Assembly: GCA_900466945.1 (NCBI GenBank)
Contig: UBNV01000006.1
Location: 633,699 to 697,698, forward strand
Reading direction: 5' to 3'
Origin: Hyphomicrobiales bacterium
Lineage (GTDB): Bacteria; Pseudomonadota; Alphaproteobacteria; Rhizobiales; Rhizobiaceae
Length of the DNA stretch: 64,000 nucleotides
The notes under the pieces are model-generated. The model had not been told where the DNA came from and did no database searches. It was given only the letters and a program-made list of their open reading frames with translations. A program made the position numbers and the translations under genes. Below, one piece after another: positions 29,692 to 36,801 of this stretch (its first letter is position 1; every line of letters begins with the position of its first letter).

Positions 29692-30975
29692 CTATCTCCT
29701 GGGCGGGAAGGTATAGCCCGTCTGGACCGTCCCCTTGCCGAACTTGTCGCGCAATTTGTCCATCGCCACTTCAGCCGCCGCCCGGCGCCCGGCCTGCACG
29801 TCGACGAGATCGGGCGGATCGGCCAGTGCCGGATCCTGAAGGTCGCTCACGCCGATCCCGATCAGCCGGAACTTCGTCCCGTCGGTCTCCTTCTCCAGCA
29901 GTGACATGCCTGTCCGGAAAATCCGGTCGGCGAGTTGCGTCGGATCGTCGAGCCGCCGGTTTCGAGTGCGCAGCTTGAAGTCCGAGGTTTTCAGTTTCAG
30001 GACGACGGTCTGTCCTGCGATCTCGTGCCGCTTCAGCCGCCAGGCCACCTTTTCGGAAAGTTCGCGCAGATGCACCACGAGATCGTCGAGCCGGTGGATG
30101 TCATCGAAGAACGTCGTCTCTGCCGAGACGCTCTTGGCCGGATCGTTCGGATGCACCGTGCGATCGTCGATACCGCGCGAAAGCCTGGCCAGCCGCTGTC
30201 CCATTACCCCGTAACGTCGCATGAGCTCGGTTTCGTCCATCACCTGCAACTGGCCGATCGTGCGGATGCCATCCGCCTGCAGCGTCGTGGCAAAGGCCTT
30301 GCCGACACCCCAGATCATGGTCACCGGCTTGTCGGCGAGAAAGGAGAGCGCCTCTGCCTCGCCGATGACGGAGAAGCCCCGCGGCTTCTGCAGGTCGGAA
30401 GCGACCTTGGCGAGGAACTTGCAATAGGAGAGCCCGACGGAGACGGTGATTCCGATCTCCTTCTCGATCCGGCCTGCGAGGCGGGCAAGCACCCGTGCCG
30501 GCGGATCGTGATGCAGGAGTTCGGTGCCGCGCAGGTCGAGAAAGGCCTCGTCGATCGAGATCGGCTGCACCAGCGGCGTCAACTCCTCCATCATGCTCCG
30601 GATCTGCCGGCCGACGCGGACATATTTCTCCATGTCCGGCCGGATCACCACCGCCTGCGGACAGGCCTCCAGCGCCTTGAACATCGGCATGGCCGAGCGC
30701 ACGCCGTGAATGCGAGCGACGTAGCAGGCAGTGGACACCACCCCACGCTTGCCGCCGCCGATGATCACGGGCTTGTCGATAAGATCGGGATTGTCCCGTT
30801 TCTCCACCGAAGCATAGAAGGCGTCACAGTCGATATGGGCGATCGACAGGTCGAAGAGTTCCGGATGATAGACGAGCCGTGGACTGCCGCAGGAGCGACA
30901 CCGGCGCAGACCCTCGGCCTGCCCGGTCAGGCAGTCGCGACAGAAGCCGGTATGAACAGGGGCGGAGCGGGTCAT
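29692..30975 (-). CDS. dinB: DNA polymerase IV with N-terminal zinc-ribbon-like segment
   Basis: Y-family translesion DNA polymerase (427 aa). The palm motif [14 protein letters not shown] (45-58, catalytic Asp49) and SIDEAFLD (140-147, Asp142 and Glu143) are intact, followed by the fingers, thumb and little-finger domains. Before the polymerase core is an extra segment with two CxxC pairs, Cys12-Cys15 and Cys26-Cys29 (FCRDC and RCRSC), that looks like a zinc ribbon and is absent from E. coli Pol IV. A LexA box and promoter lie just upstream (30981-31031), so it belongs to the SOS response. Confidence 0.94.
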   Translation of the reverse strand: MTRSAPVHTGFCRDCLTGQAEGLRRCRSCGSPRLVYHPELFDLSIAHIDCDAFYASVEKRDNPDLIDKPVIIGGGKRGVVSTACYVARIHGVRSAMPMFKALEACPQAVVIRPDMEKYVRVGRQIRSMMEELTPLVQPISIDEAFLDLRGTELLHHDPPARVLARLAGRIEKEIGITVSVGLSYCKFLAKVASDLQKPRGFSVIGEAEALSFLADKPVTMIWGVGKAFATTLQADGIRTIGQLQVMDETELMRRYGVMGQRLARLSRGIDDRTVHPNDPAKSVSAETTFFDDIHRLDDLVVHLRELSEKVAWRLKRHEIAGQTVVLKLKTSDFKLRTRNRRLDDPTQLADRIFRTGMSLLEKETDGTKFRLIGIGVSDLQDPALADPPDLVDVQAGRRAAAEVAMDKLRDKFGKGTVQTGYTFPPRR

Positions 30976-30980
30976 GGCAG

Positions 30981-31031
30981 GAACAAAGGTTGAACATTTG
31001 CACCATAGGCCCGGGGCCGGACCAAGACAAG
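30981..31031 (-). promoter_or_regulatory. dinB promoter and LexA (SOS) box
   Basis: Read on the - strand: CTTGTC (31026-31031), 17-base spacer, CTATGG (31003-31008), then the LexA direct repeat GTTC-AACCTTT-GTTC (30981-30995) at about +2 to +17, ending five bases before the dinB ATG. Both half-sites are perfect. Promoter, operator and start codon in 60 bases make this a clear SOS-controlled gene. Confidence 0.88.
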
Positions 31032-31066
31032 TACCGCGACGATGTCAGCTGTGTCTCGGCCGCGCC

Positions 31067-31705
31067 TTAGCCCGTGAAATGGGATCGAATGAGCTTGGAT
31101 GCCTCAGGCCAGTTTTCGACGCGCCGGACCGTCTCCTGCGGATCGGGCGCGAAGCGGAAGATCTCGAGCGGCGGCGGAAGGTAGACCAGCAGGCAGTCCG
31201 GCACATGGTCGCCGACGGAGTGGAGATTGTGGACCATGTCGTCGACGAAGGCGACGGGCAGGGGCCTTGCGCCATGCAGCTTTGCGACCATCGGCCCCTT
31301 GGCTTCTTCCGTCGCGATCATCGGGAAAGTCAGCGTCAACTGGTCAAGCAGCCGTCTGCGCACCTCCGCATGGCGCGGCGGCATGGCTGTCAGGAAGACG
31401 AGGTCGCTGTCAGCGCTGATCGCATGCAGGCTGTCCACTGCATCGGCAAACGGCGTCTGCCAGCGTTCCTGCTCGATGAAGAAGTCGTCGATCAGCGCCT
31501 TTACCACAGGTGCTTCCAGAACGCTTTCGTCTGCGCCGTTGATGATGTTACCGGTGAGTTTGAACGAGCGGGGCAGAAGCCGATGACCGCGGGTCATCAG
31601 AAACGCCTCGAACGGGGTGGCGAATTGCAGAACCACATCGTCCACGTCGCAGACAACAAGCGGACGATCCCGGACAGTGATATGGTCGAGATCCGTCAGC
31701 ATCAA
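31067..31705 (-). CDS. HAD-like protein of unknown substrate
   Basis: A 212-aa cytosolic protein with a haloacid-dehalogenase-like start: VVCDVDDVVL (about 17-26) resembles motif I (DxDxV/T), LVFLTAMPPRH (about 102-112) resembles motif II with a Thr, and VAFVDDMVHN (about 152-161) resembles motif IV with paired Asp. Substrate cannot be told. The start overlaps the stop of the DUF3572 gene by 4 bases, so the two are coupled. It ends 91 bases before dinB, whose SOS promoter lies in that gap. Confidence 0.72.
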   Translation of the reverse strand: MMLTDLDHITVRDRPLVVCDVDDVVLQFATPFEAFLMTRGHRLLPRSFKLTGNIINGADESVLEAPVVKALIDDFFIEQERWQTPFADAVDSLHAISADSDLVFLTAMPPRHAEVRRRLLDQLTLTFPMIATEEAKGPMVAKLHGARPLPVAFVDDMVHNLHSVGDHVPDCLLVYLPPPLEIFRFAPDPQETVRRVENWPEASKLIRSHFTG

Positions 31706-31995
31706 TATTCGCCGGAATCGAGGCCAGGGCGGACGTACTGGTGATAGGCCGACACCACGGTTTCGGGTTTCGTTTCGGTTGCCGCGCAGAAAGCCATCAG
31801 GGTCGGTTCATGCTGCATCAGGAATTCGAGCATTCCCGCCAGAAAGCCGGGATCATTCACCGCCTCGCGCAATTGACCGGGCTGTACGCCGGACAGAGAT
31901 AGAAAGCGCGACAGCATCTCGGGTTCATTGGCCAGCCAGCCCAGCACTGCCACCGCCGTCTCTTCGGCGCCCGGCGGTATATCTCTGTTTTTCAT
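31702..31995 (-). CDS. DUF3572 family protein
   Basis: A 97-aa cytosolic, mostly helical protein. Phrases ETAVAVLGWLANEPEMLSRFLSLSG and HEPTLMAFCA (the first read in parts) fit DUF3572, a family found next to divK in alphaproteobacteria. Function unknown. It is divergent from divK; the start at 31995 is preceded by an AGAGGAAAAG ribosome site. The 138 bases to divK probably hold both promoters, none of which is clear. Confidence 0.8.
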   Translation of the reverse strand: MKNRDIPPGAEETAVAVLGWLANEPEMLSRFLSLSGVQPGQLREAVNDPGFLAGMLEFLMQHEPTLMAFCAATETKPETVVSAYHQYVRPGLDSGEY

Positions 31996-32133
31996 AAAGT
32001 CTTTTCCTCTTATGCTGGCAAATTACCGATTTCGAAACCAAATAGCACTAGCATGCTCGATGACGGAAGATGCAACTCGCGCCAGCCCCTCAGTTCCGGG
32101 CTGCCTGACCGCGCGGGACAAAGGACCGGGTGA

Positions 32134-32505
32134 ATGCCGAAAAAGGTTATGATTGTCGAAGACAACGAGCTCAACATGAAGCTCTTCCGCGATCTGATCG
32201 AAGCATCCGGCTATGAAACGGTTCAGACCCGCAACGGCATGGAAGCGATGGATCTCGCACGCCGCCACAAGCCGGATCTTATACTGATGGACATCCAGCT
32301 TCCCGAAGTCTCCGGTCTCGAAGTCACCAAATGGCTGAAGGACGACCCGGAACTGCATGTCATTCCTGTCATCGCCGTCACGGCCTTTGCCATGAAGGGC
32401 GACGAGGAGCGCATCCGCCAAGGGGGCTGCGAGGCCTATGTCTCCAAGCCGATATCGGTGCCGAAGTTCATCGAGACCATCAAGACCTATCTCGGGGACG
32501 CGTGA
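32134..32505 (+). CDS. divK: single-domain response regulator DivK
   Basis: Cell-cycle receiver protein (123 aa). The phosphorylation site is Asp53 ([10 protein letters not shown]), with acidic pocket Glu9-Asp10, Thr83 and Lys105 (YVSKPIS). In alphaproteobacteria DivK links the kinases DivJ and PleC to the CckA-CtrA pathway and also binds PleD's kinase partners. It stands 12 bases before pleD in the classic divK-pleD operon. Confidence 0.95.
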   Translation: MPKKVMIVEDNELNMKLFRDLIEASGYETVQTRNGMEAMDLARRHKPDLILMDIQLPEVSGLEVTKWLKDDPELHVIPVIAVTAFAMKGDEERIRQGGCEAYVSKPISVPKFIETIKTYLGDA

Positions 32506-32517
32506 GGATTACGGGAC

Positions 32518-33891
32518 ATGACTGCGCGCATTCTGGTCGTCGACGATATTCCAGCCAACGTGAAGCTGCTCGAAGCGCGGCTCATGGCGGAATATTTCGA
32601 CGTTCTGACGGCGAGCAACGGTCGCGATGCGCTCGACATCTGTGATCGCACCCAGGTCGATGTGATCCTGCTCGACATCATGATGCCGGAAATGGACGGC
32701 TTTGAAGTCTGCGAGCGGCTGAAGTCCAATCCGCGCACGGCCCATATCCCGGTCGTCATGGTCACCGCACTCGACCAGCCTTCGGATCGCGTCCGCGGCC
32801 TCAAAGCCGGTGCCGACGACTTCCTCACCAAGCCTGTCAACGACCTGCAGCTGATTTCGCGCGTGAAAAGCCTCGTGCGCCTGAAGACATTGTCGGACGA
32901 ACTGCGCATCCGCCACGATACGACCCGCCAGGCCGGCATGGACGACATTCTGCGGCTTCAGGACGGGCGTCTGGAAGAGCAGGCGCATGTCCTGCTCGTC
33001 GACAGCCGCGCCGCCTCGCAGGAACGCATCATCAAGTCGCTGAAGCCGATAGCGGAAGTCTTTGCGATGTCCGACCCGCAGGCTGCGGTGTTCGAGGCGG
33101 CGGAGAACACGTTCGACCTCATCATCGTCAACTGCAATCTCGAAGACTACGATCCCTTGCGCCTGTGCTCGCAGATCCGGTCGCTGGATCGCACCCGCTT
33201 CATCCCGATCCTGCTGATCACAGAACAGGGCGATGAGCAGATGATTATTCGCGCCCTCGATCTCGGCGTGAACGATTATATCGTGCGTCCCCTTGATCCC
33301 AACGAACTCGTGGCCCGCGCCCTGACCCAGGTTCGCCGCAAGCGCTACAATGATCGCCTGCGCAACAGCGTGCGGCAGACGATCGAGCTTGCAGTCACCG
33401 ACGGCCTGACCGGGCTCCACAATCGCCGCTATCTCGACACACAGCTGCGAACGCTCTTTGCCCGCGCCAAGGTGCGCGGCCGGCCGCTGACGATCTGCAT
33501 CACCGATATCGATCGCTTCAAGCTGGTGAATGACGGCTACGGCCACGATGCCGGCGACGAAGTGCTGAAGGAATTCGCCGGGCGGATCCGTGCGACGGTG
33601 CGCGGTGCCGATCTCGCCTGCCGTTTCGGCGGCGAAGAGTTCGTCCTAGTCATGCCGGACACGCCGGCGGAGGTGGCCGCAACCGTGGCAGAGCGGCTGC
33701 GCGGTATGATTGAAGCAAGGCCATTCCAGCTCCGCACGGGCGAGACACCGTTGATGCTGACCGCATCCATGGGCATTGCCACGATCGGCCCGGGCATTGA
33801 AACTCCGGAACAGCTCTTGAAACAGGCAGACCGTGCGCTCTACGAGGCCAAAAACTCCGGCCGCAATCGCGTCGTTGCCGCAGCGGCTTAG
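32518..33891 (+). CDS. pleD: diguanylate cyclase response regulator PleD
   Basis: A 457-aa protein with receiver domain 1 (phosphoacceptor Asp53, LLDIMMPEMDG), a second receiver-like domain (about 155-275) in which the acceptor position reads Asn (IIVNCNLED), and a GGDEF-type cyclase domain with the active site GGEEF at 371-375. The inhibitory I-site RGAD lies five residues upstream (RGADLACRF), so product inhibition by c-di-GMP is expected. Phosphorylation drives dimerisation and c-di-GMP synthesis during polar development and envelope change. Confidence 0.95.
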   Translation: MTARILVVDDIPANVKLLEARLMAEYFDVLTASNGRDALDICDRTQVDVILLDIMMPEMDGFEVCERLKSNPRTAHIPVVMVTALDQPSDRVRGLKAGADDFLTKPVNDLQLISRVKSLVRLKTLSDELRIRHDTTRQAGMDDILRLQDGRLEEQAHVLLVDSRAASQERIIKSLKPIAEVFAMSDPQAAVFEAAENTFDLIIVNCNLEDYDPLRLCSQIRSLDRTRFIPILLITEQGDEQMIIRALDLGVNDYIVRPLDPNELVARALTQVRRKRYNDRLRNSVRQTIELAVTDGLTGLHNRRYLDTQLRTLFARAKVRGRPLTICITDIDRFKLVNDGYGHDAGDEVLKEFAGRIRATVRGADLACRFGGEEFVLVMPDTPAEVAATVAERLRGMIEARPFQLRTGETPLMLTASMGIATIGPGIETPEQLLKQADRALYEAKNSGRNRVVAAAA

Positions 33892-34360
33892 TCCAGCCCT
33901 TTAAATAAATGCTGTGCTTTCAGTCGCGGTCGGCGCTGTCTACAGAGATTTACACAGCTTTTTGGTCTGCCAGTCCAGCTATGGATTTGATCAATTCATG
34001 CTGCCTTTTTGAGCAGTTACAAAACGACTTATCCGTTGATGCCAGAATAGTCTTGCACCAAACGCGGCGGATGCTGGCAGCACCCCTCCGTGACATGCTT
34101 ACTGGGTATTGTATTTACCTGAATATTAGCGTTTTCTGCGAGGGGATGACCTAGGTTTGAGTGCGCCGGTCGCTATGGTTTTCGCATACTAGACTTGAGA
34201 AGAACTCGAATGGACTGGCGGTTATCTCAAGATTCAATGTGTGCAGTACTGACGATCGCGACGCTGCGGCAAGTTCAACCCCTCGTGATTTAACCATATT
34301 CGTACGCTGATAGGTCTGGCGGTTAATAAACTGTTGATTTTTGTCTCTGCTTGGGAGAAC
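33892..34360. other. intergenic stretch after pleD, no gene seen
   Basis: About 470 bases, AT-richer than the surroundings, without a convincing coding frame on either strand; short frames here lack ribosome sites and the usual codon bias. An inverted pair CTTGAGA (34194-34200) and TCTCAAG (34225-34231) is the only local structure noted. The stretch may be the pleD 3' region or hold regulatory sites for the RNA gene that follows. Confidence 0.5.
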
Positions 34361-34389
34361 TTGCACCCAGCAGACAAGACCTCTTAGGA
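34361..34389 (+). promoter_or_regulatory. candidate promoter of sRNA
   Basis: TTGCAC (34361-34366) and TTAGGA (34384-34389) are 17 bases apart. The predicted start, about 34397, falls immediately before the first stable hairpin of the RNA, which supports the assignment although the -10 element is weak. Confidence 0.4.
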
Positions 34390-34396
34390 GGTTCTG

Positions 34397-34550
34397 GATA
34401 CCCCATGATGCTCAGGTCCGCCGCATCTCCTGGGTCGTGGGGTCGGTCGGTTGGTATGCGACAACAAAAACGGTTCCTCGTGCCGTGTTGCATGCCGGCC
34501 GACCCCCTATTGTAAAGACACCGGTTTCCGCAAGGAAGCCGGTGTTTTTT
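34397..34550 (+). ncRNA. structured sRNA candidate between pleD and rpmG
   Basis: About 154 nt with three consecutive stem-loops and no coding capacity. Hairpin 1 (34401-34442) pairs 8 bp (CCCCATGA with TCGTGGGG, one G-U) and then 6 bp (CTCAGG with CCTGGG) around a 2-base bulge. Hairpin 2 (34441-34504) has a 10-bp GC-rich base (GGTCGGTCGG with CCGGCCGACC), further pairs above, and an apical loop with TTCCTC, which could bind ribosome sites. Hairpin 3 is a strong terminator. It does not match tRNA, tmRNA, SRP RNA or 6S RNA as far as I can read. An unrecorded or known rhizobial sRNA are both possible. Confidence 0.62.
34518..34550 (+). terminator. intrinsic terminator of the sRNA
   Basis: 12-bp stem (34518-34529 with 34534-34545, one G-U pair) closed by a GCAA tetraloop and followed by six T (34545-34550). 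The nearest upstream protein gene on this strand, pleD, ends 626 bases earlier. Confidence 0.88.
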
Positions 34551-34593
34551 GTTTGGGCTCTTGGCAATCAAGCGGCAGTGGACGGGGCAAAAG

Positions 34594-34629
34594 AAAAAGG
34601 CGCGCCGCAACAAGCGGCACGCCTTTTTT
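34594..34629 (-). terminator. terminator of rpmG, able to work in both directions
   Basis: Stem with arms AAAAAGGCG-C-GCCGC (34594-34608) and GCGGC-A-CGCCTTTTTT (34614-34629), one internal mismatch and a 5-base loop. A-rich on the left and T-rich on the right, so it can stop transcription from either side. It lies 20 bases after the rpmG stop. Confidence 0.8.
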
Positions 34630-34649
34630 GAAAAGCCTTCGATCAAGTC

Positions 34650-34817
34650 TTACTTGATCTTGGTTTCCTTGAACTCGACATGCTTCTTAGCAACCGGGTC
34701 ATACTTGGTCTTCGTCATCTTGTCCGTCATGGTGCGGCTGTTCTTCGTGGTTACGTAAAAGAAACCCGTGTCAGCCGTCGACAGAAGCTTGATCTTGATG
34801 GTTGTAGCCTTGGCCAT
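34650..34817 (-). CDS. rpmG: 50S ribosomal protein L33
   Basis: Ribosomal protein L33 (55 aa, [20 protein letters not shown]...). No cysteine pairs are present, so it is the zinc-free form. The start at 34817 follows AGAGGCAGGA; a longer reading from 34868 adds 17 residues that do not belong to the family. It lies 90 bases downstream of the MFS gene on the same strand; its own promoter probably sits in that gap. Confidence 0.96.
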   Translation of the reverse strand: MAKATTIKIKLLSTADTGFFYVTTKNSRTMTDKMTKTKYDPVAKKHVEFKETKIK

Positions 34818-34907
34818 GGTCGTCCTGCCTCTAATAAACGAAGCCGTGGACGACCGAACGAGGCCCACGGCAAATCTGGCGCGAAACTACAAATCGCGCC
34901 CGAAAAG

Positions 34908-36089
34908 TCAAGTGCGTTTCGGGTTAAAAAGCAGGCGTCCCAGGGAAAGCACCACATAGAGGGCGAAGAAGCCAGCGATTGCCCAGGCAAAACCGTCATT
35001 GCCGGTGATGTCGATGGCAGCCCCGATCGCCTGTGGACCGGCAACCGTGCCCACCGCATAGCAGAAAATGAAGGCGGCATTGGCAGCTGCAAGATCAGCG
35101 CCCGTGAGTCGCGAGCCGAGATGGCTCAAGCCCACCGTGTAGAGGCCAGAGACGCAGCCGCCCCAGAACAGCAGCACGATCGCCATCAGATGCCAGTAAC
35201 CCGAGAGCCAGGGAAGTGTCAGCGAGCCGGCAAGGCCGACGGCCGCGAGGATCGACAACAGCAGCCGCCTGTCGCGCATGCGGTCCGAGAGCAGCCCCAG
35301 CGGGATCTGGAAGACCATGTTCCCGATACCCATCACGGTCAGCAGCAGCGCCGCCTGGGTCTCCGTAAAGCCGCTGCGGGTCGCATAGATCGGGAAGAGT
35401 GACAAGCCGCCCGCCTCGACCGCGCCGAAGACAAAGACGGCCACCGTCGCAGTCGGCACCAGGAATATGTAGCGCAGGAAATGCATTTCGGGCTTGTCAC
35501 CCAGAACAGGGCTTTCGTAGCGCGCTATGTAAATCGGGATCGCAGCGGCGAGGATGGCCACGGCACCGACTGCAAAGGGCAGGAGGCCTTCGCTCCCGAG
35601 CACGGAAAAAAGCAGGGGGCCACAGGCGAAGCCCACGGCAAGCATGGTGGCGTAAATGCCCATGACCAAGCCGCGCTTGCGCGACGGAGCCGCCGCATTG
35701 ATCCAGAATTCGGAAAGGATGAAGAGCGTGGTCGTCGCGCCATGAAAGACGATGCGCAGCGGAAACCACATCCAGAATTCGGTGGCATAGTAGAAGCCGA
35801 CCGCGCTTACGGCAGAGAGTACGACGGCCCACAGCATGGTCGGCACGACGCCGAGTTTGTGCGCAAGCTTGGTGGTGACCGGTGCTGCCGCCATGGCTGC
35901 AATGCCGGCCATGGCCGAATTGAGCCCTATGAGGGTGGAGGAGATGCCGCGCTTTTCCAGGATGATGCTCAGGAGCGGCAGCCCAAGGCCGATGGCGATG
36001 CCGACGGCGGAGATCGCCGAAATGGCCGCAACCAGCGAGGGCCAGTGGATTTCTTCGCGGTGGCCGTTCAGGCCATTGGTCTCAGACAT
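34908..36089 (-). CDS. MFS transporter (drug/sugar-efflux-like)
   Basis: A 393-aa protein with twelve predicted transmembrane helices in two halves, a first-loop region with LNSAMAGIAAMAAAPVTTKLAHKLG and a later GLLSDRMRDRRLLL loop (GxLaDRxGRR-like), typical of the major facilitator superfamily (YcaD-like sub-branch by appearance). The substrate cannot be told. The start MSETNGLNGHREE has a hydrophilic N terminus of about 16 residues. In rhizobia this gene commonly lies next to rpmG. Confidence 0.85.
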   Translation of the reverse strand: MSETNGLNGHREEIHWPSLVAAISAISAVGIAIGLGLPLLSIILEKRGISSTLIGLNSAMAGIAAMAAAPVTTKLAHKLGVVPTMLWAVVLSAVSAVGFYYATEFWMWFPLRIVFHGATTTLFILSEFWINAAAPSRKRGLVMGIYATMLAVGFACGPLLFSVLGSEGLLPFAVGAVAILAAAIPIYIARYESPVLGDKPEMHFLRYIFLVPTATVAVFVFGAVEAGGLSLFPIYATRSGFTETQAALLLTVMGIGNMVFQIPLGLLSDRMRDRRLLLSILAAVGLAGSLTLPWLSGYWHLMAIVLLFWGGCVSGLYTVGLSHLGSRLTGADLAAANAAFIFCYAVGTVAGPQAIGAAIDITGNDGFAWAIAGFFALYVVLSLGRLLFNPKRT

Positions 36090-36212
36090 CCGCGACCTCG
36101 CGAACCGACCGGACCTCGGATGAGAGAGCTGCCGGCTGCGGGCAAGATGTCGGCATGGTCAATGGCATTTTCGCTTACGAGCTCCCGAGGCATCCATGAT
36201 CGGCGCGGCATG

Positions 36213-36241
36213 TTCAGACTGGAAATGGTCCGACTGTCAAG
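36213..36241 (-). promoter_or_regulatory. candidate promoter of the MFS gene
   Basis: Read on the - strand: perfect CTTGAC (36236-36241), 17-base spacer, TCTGAA (36213-36218), about 110 bases before the start codon. The -10 element is weak. The rest of 36090-36344 shows no gene. Confidence 0.35.
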
Positions 36242-36344
36242 TTGCTTGGCACCGGCACCGCGAATCACGATGTACCGCAAATCTCAGTCCTATCGGTAAA
36301 CGACCAAAGTCAGGTGACGGCTTTTTGTGGACTCGTGCCCGTCG

Positions 36345-36779
36345 TCAAGATGGCTCGAACTCGTCCTTCTCTCCACCGAAACCGTGCATCCGCAGCGCCC
36401 ACTGCAAGCCCACGACCCCGCCCTTGATGGGCTGCAGGCAAAGGAGCGAGGTCACCACCCCGATCGGTGCCCAGATCGCAAAATGCACCCAGGCAGGGAG
36501 TGCGAAGACGAGGTCTGTCGCCATGAAGCCGCCGACGAGCACATGGCCGAGGATCAGGATCACGAGATAGGCCGGCAGATCGTCTGCCCGATGATGGTGA
36601 TAGTCCTCGCCGCAGGCCGCGCAGTTGTCGACGACCTTCAGATAGCTGCGAAACAGCTTGCCCGAGCCACAGGCCGGGCACTGGTTCAGCATGCCGCGCT
36701 TGATCGACCGGCCGAGCGGGCGTTCGATCTTCTCCTCTGCGCCGTATTGGATCGTCACATGGGTCTGGTTGGCGGTCAT
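36345..36779 (-). CDS. DUF983 family membrane protein
   Basis: A 144-aa protein with an N-terminal zinc-ribbon-like pair of CxxC motifs (QCPACGSG, about 33-40, and NCAACGED, about 52-59) followed by two transmembrane helices (about 70-92 and 97-119). This is the DUF983 layout, found in alphaproteobacteria and some mitochondria-related contexts; function unknown. The start MTANQTHV at 36779 is preferred because it lies 22 bases after the rnr stop; a longer frame from 36848 overlaps rnr. Confidence 0.85.
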   Translation of the reverse strand: MTANQTHVTIQYGAEEKIERPLGRSIKRGMLNQCPACGSGKLFRSYLKVVDNCAACGEDYHHHRADDLPAYLVILILGHVLVGGFMATDLVFALPAWVHFAIWAPIGVVTSLLCLQPIKGGVVGLQWALRMHGFGGEKDEFEPS

Positions 36780-36801
36780 GGTTGCCTCCGGGGCGAAAGT
36801 G

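Noticed and set aside
33909..34154. 81-codon frame after pleD
   Set aside because: Codon use and Cys/Leu-rich content are unlike neighbouring genes and there is no ribosome site.
34397..34550. 6S RNA, tmRNA or SRP RNA identity for the pleD-rpmG sRNA
   Set aside because: No tag-peptide frame, no GGAA/GNAR SRP tip, and no closed-bubble layout of 6S; kept only as an unnamed sRNA.
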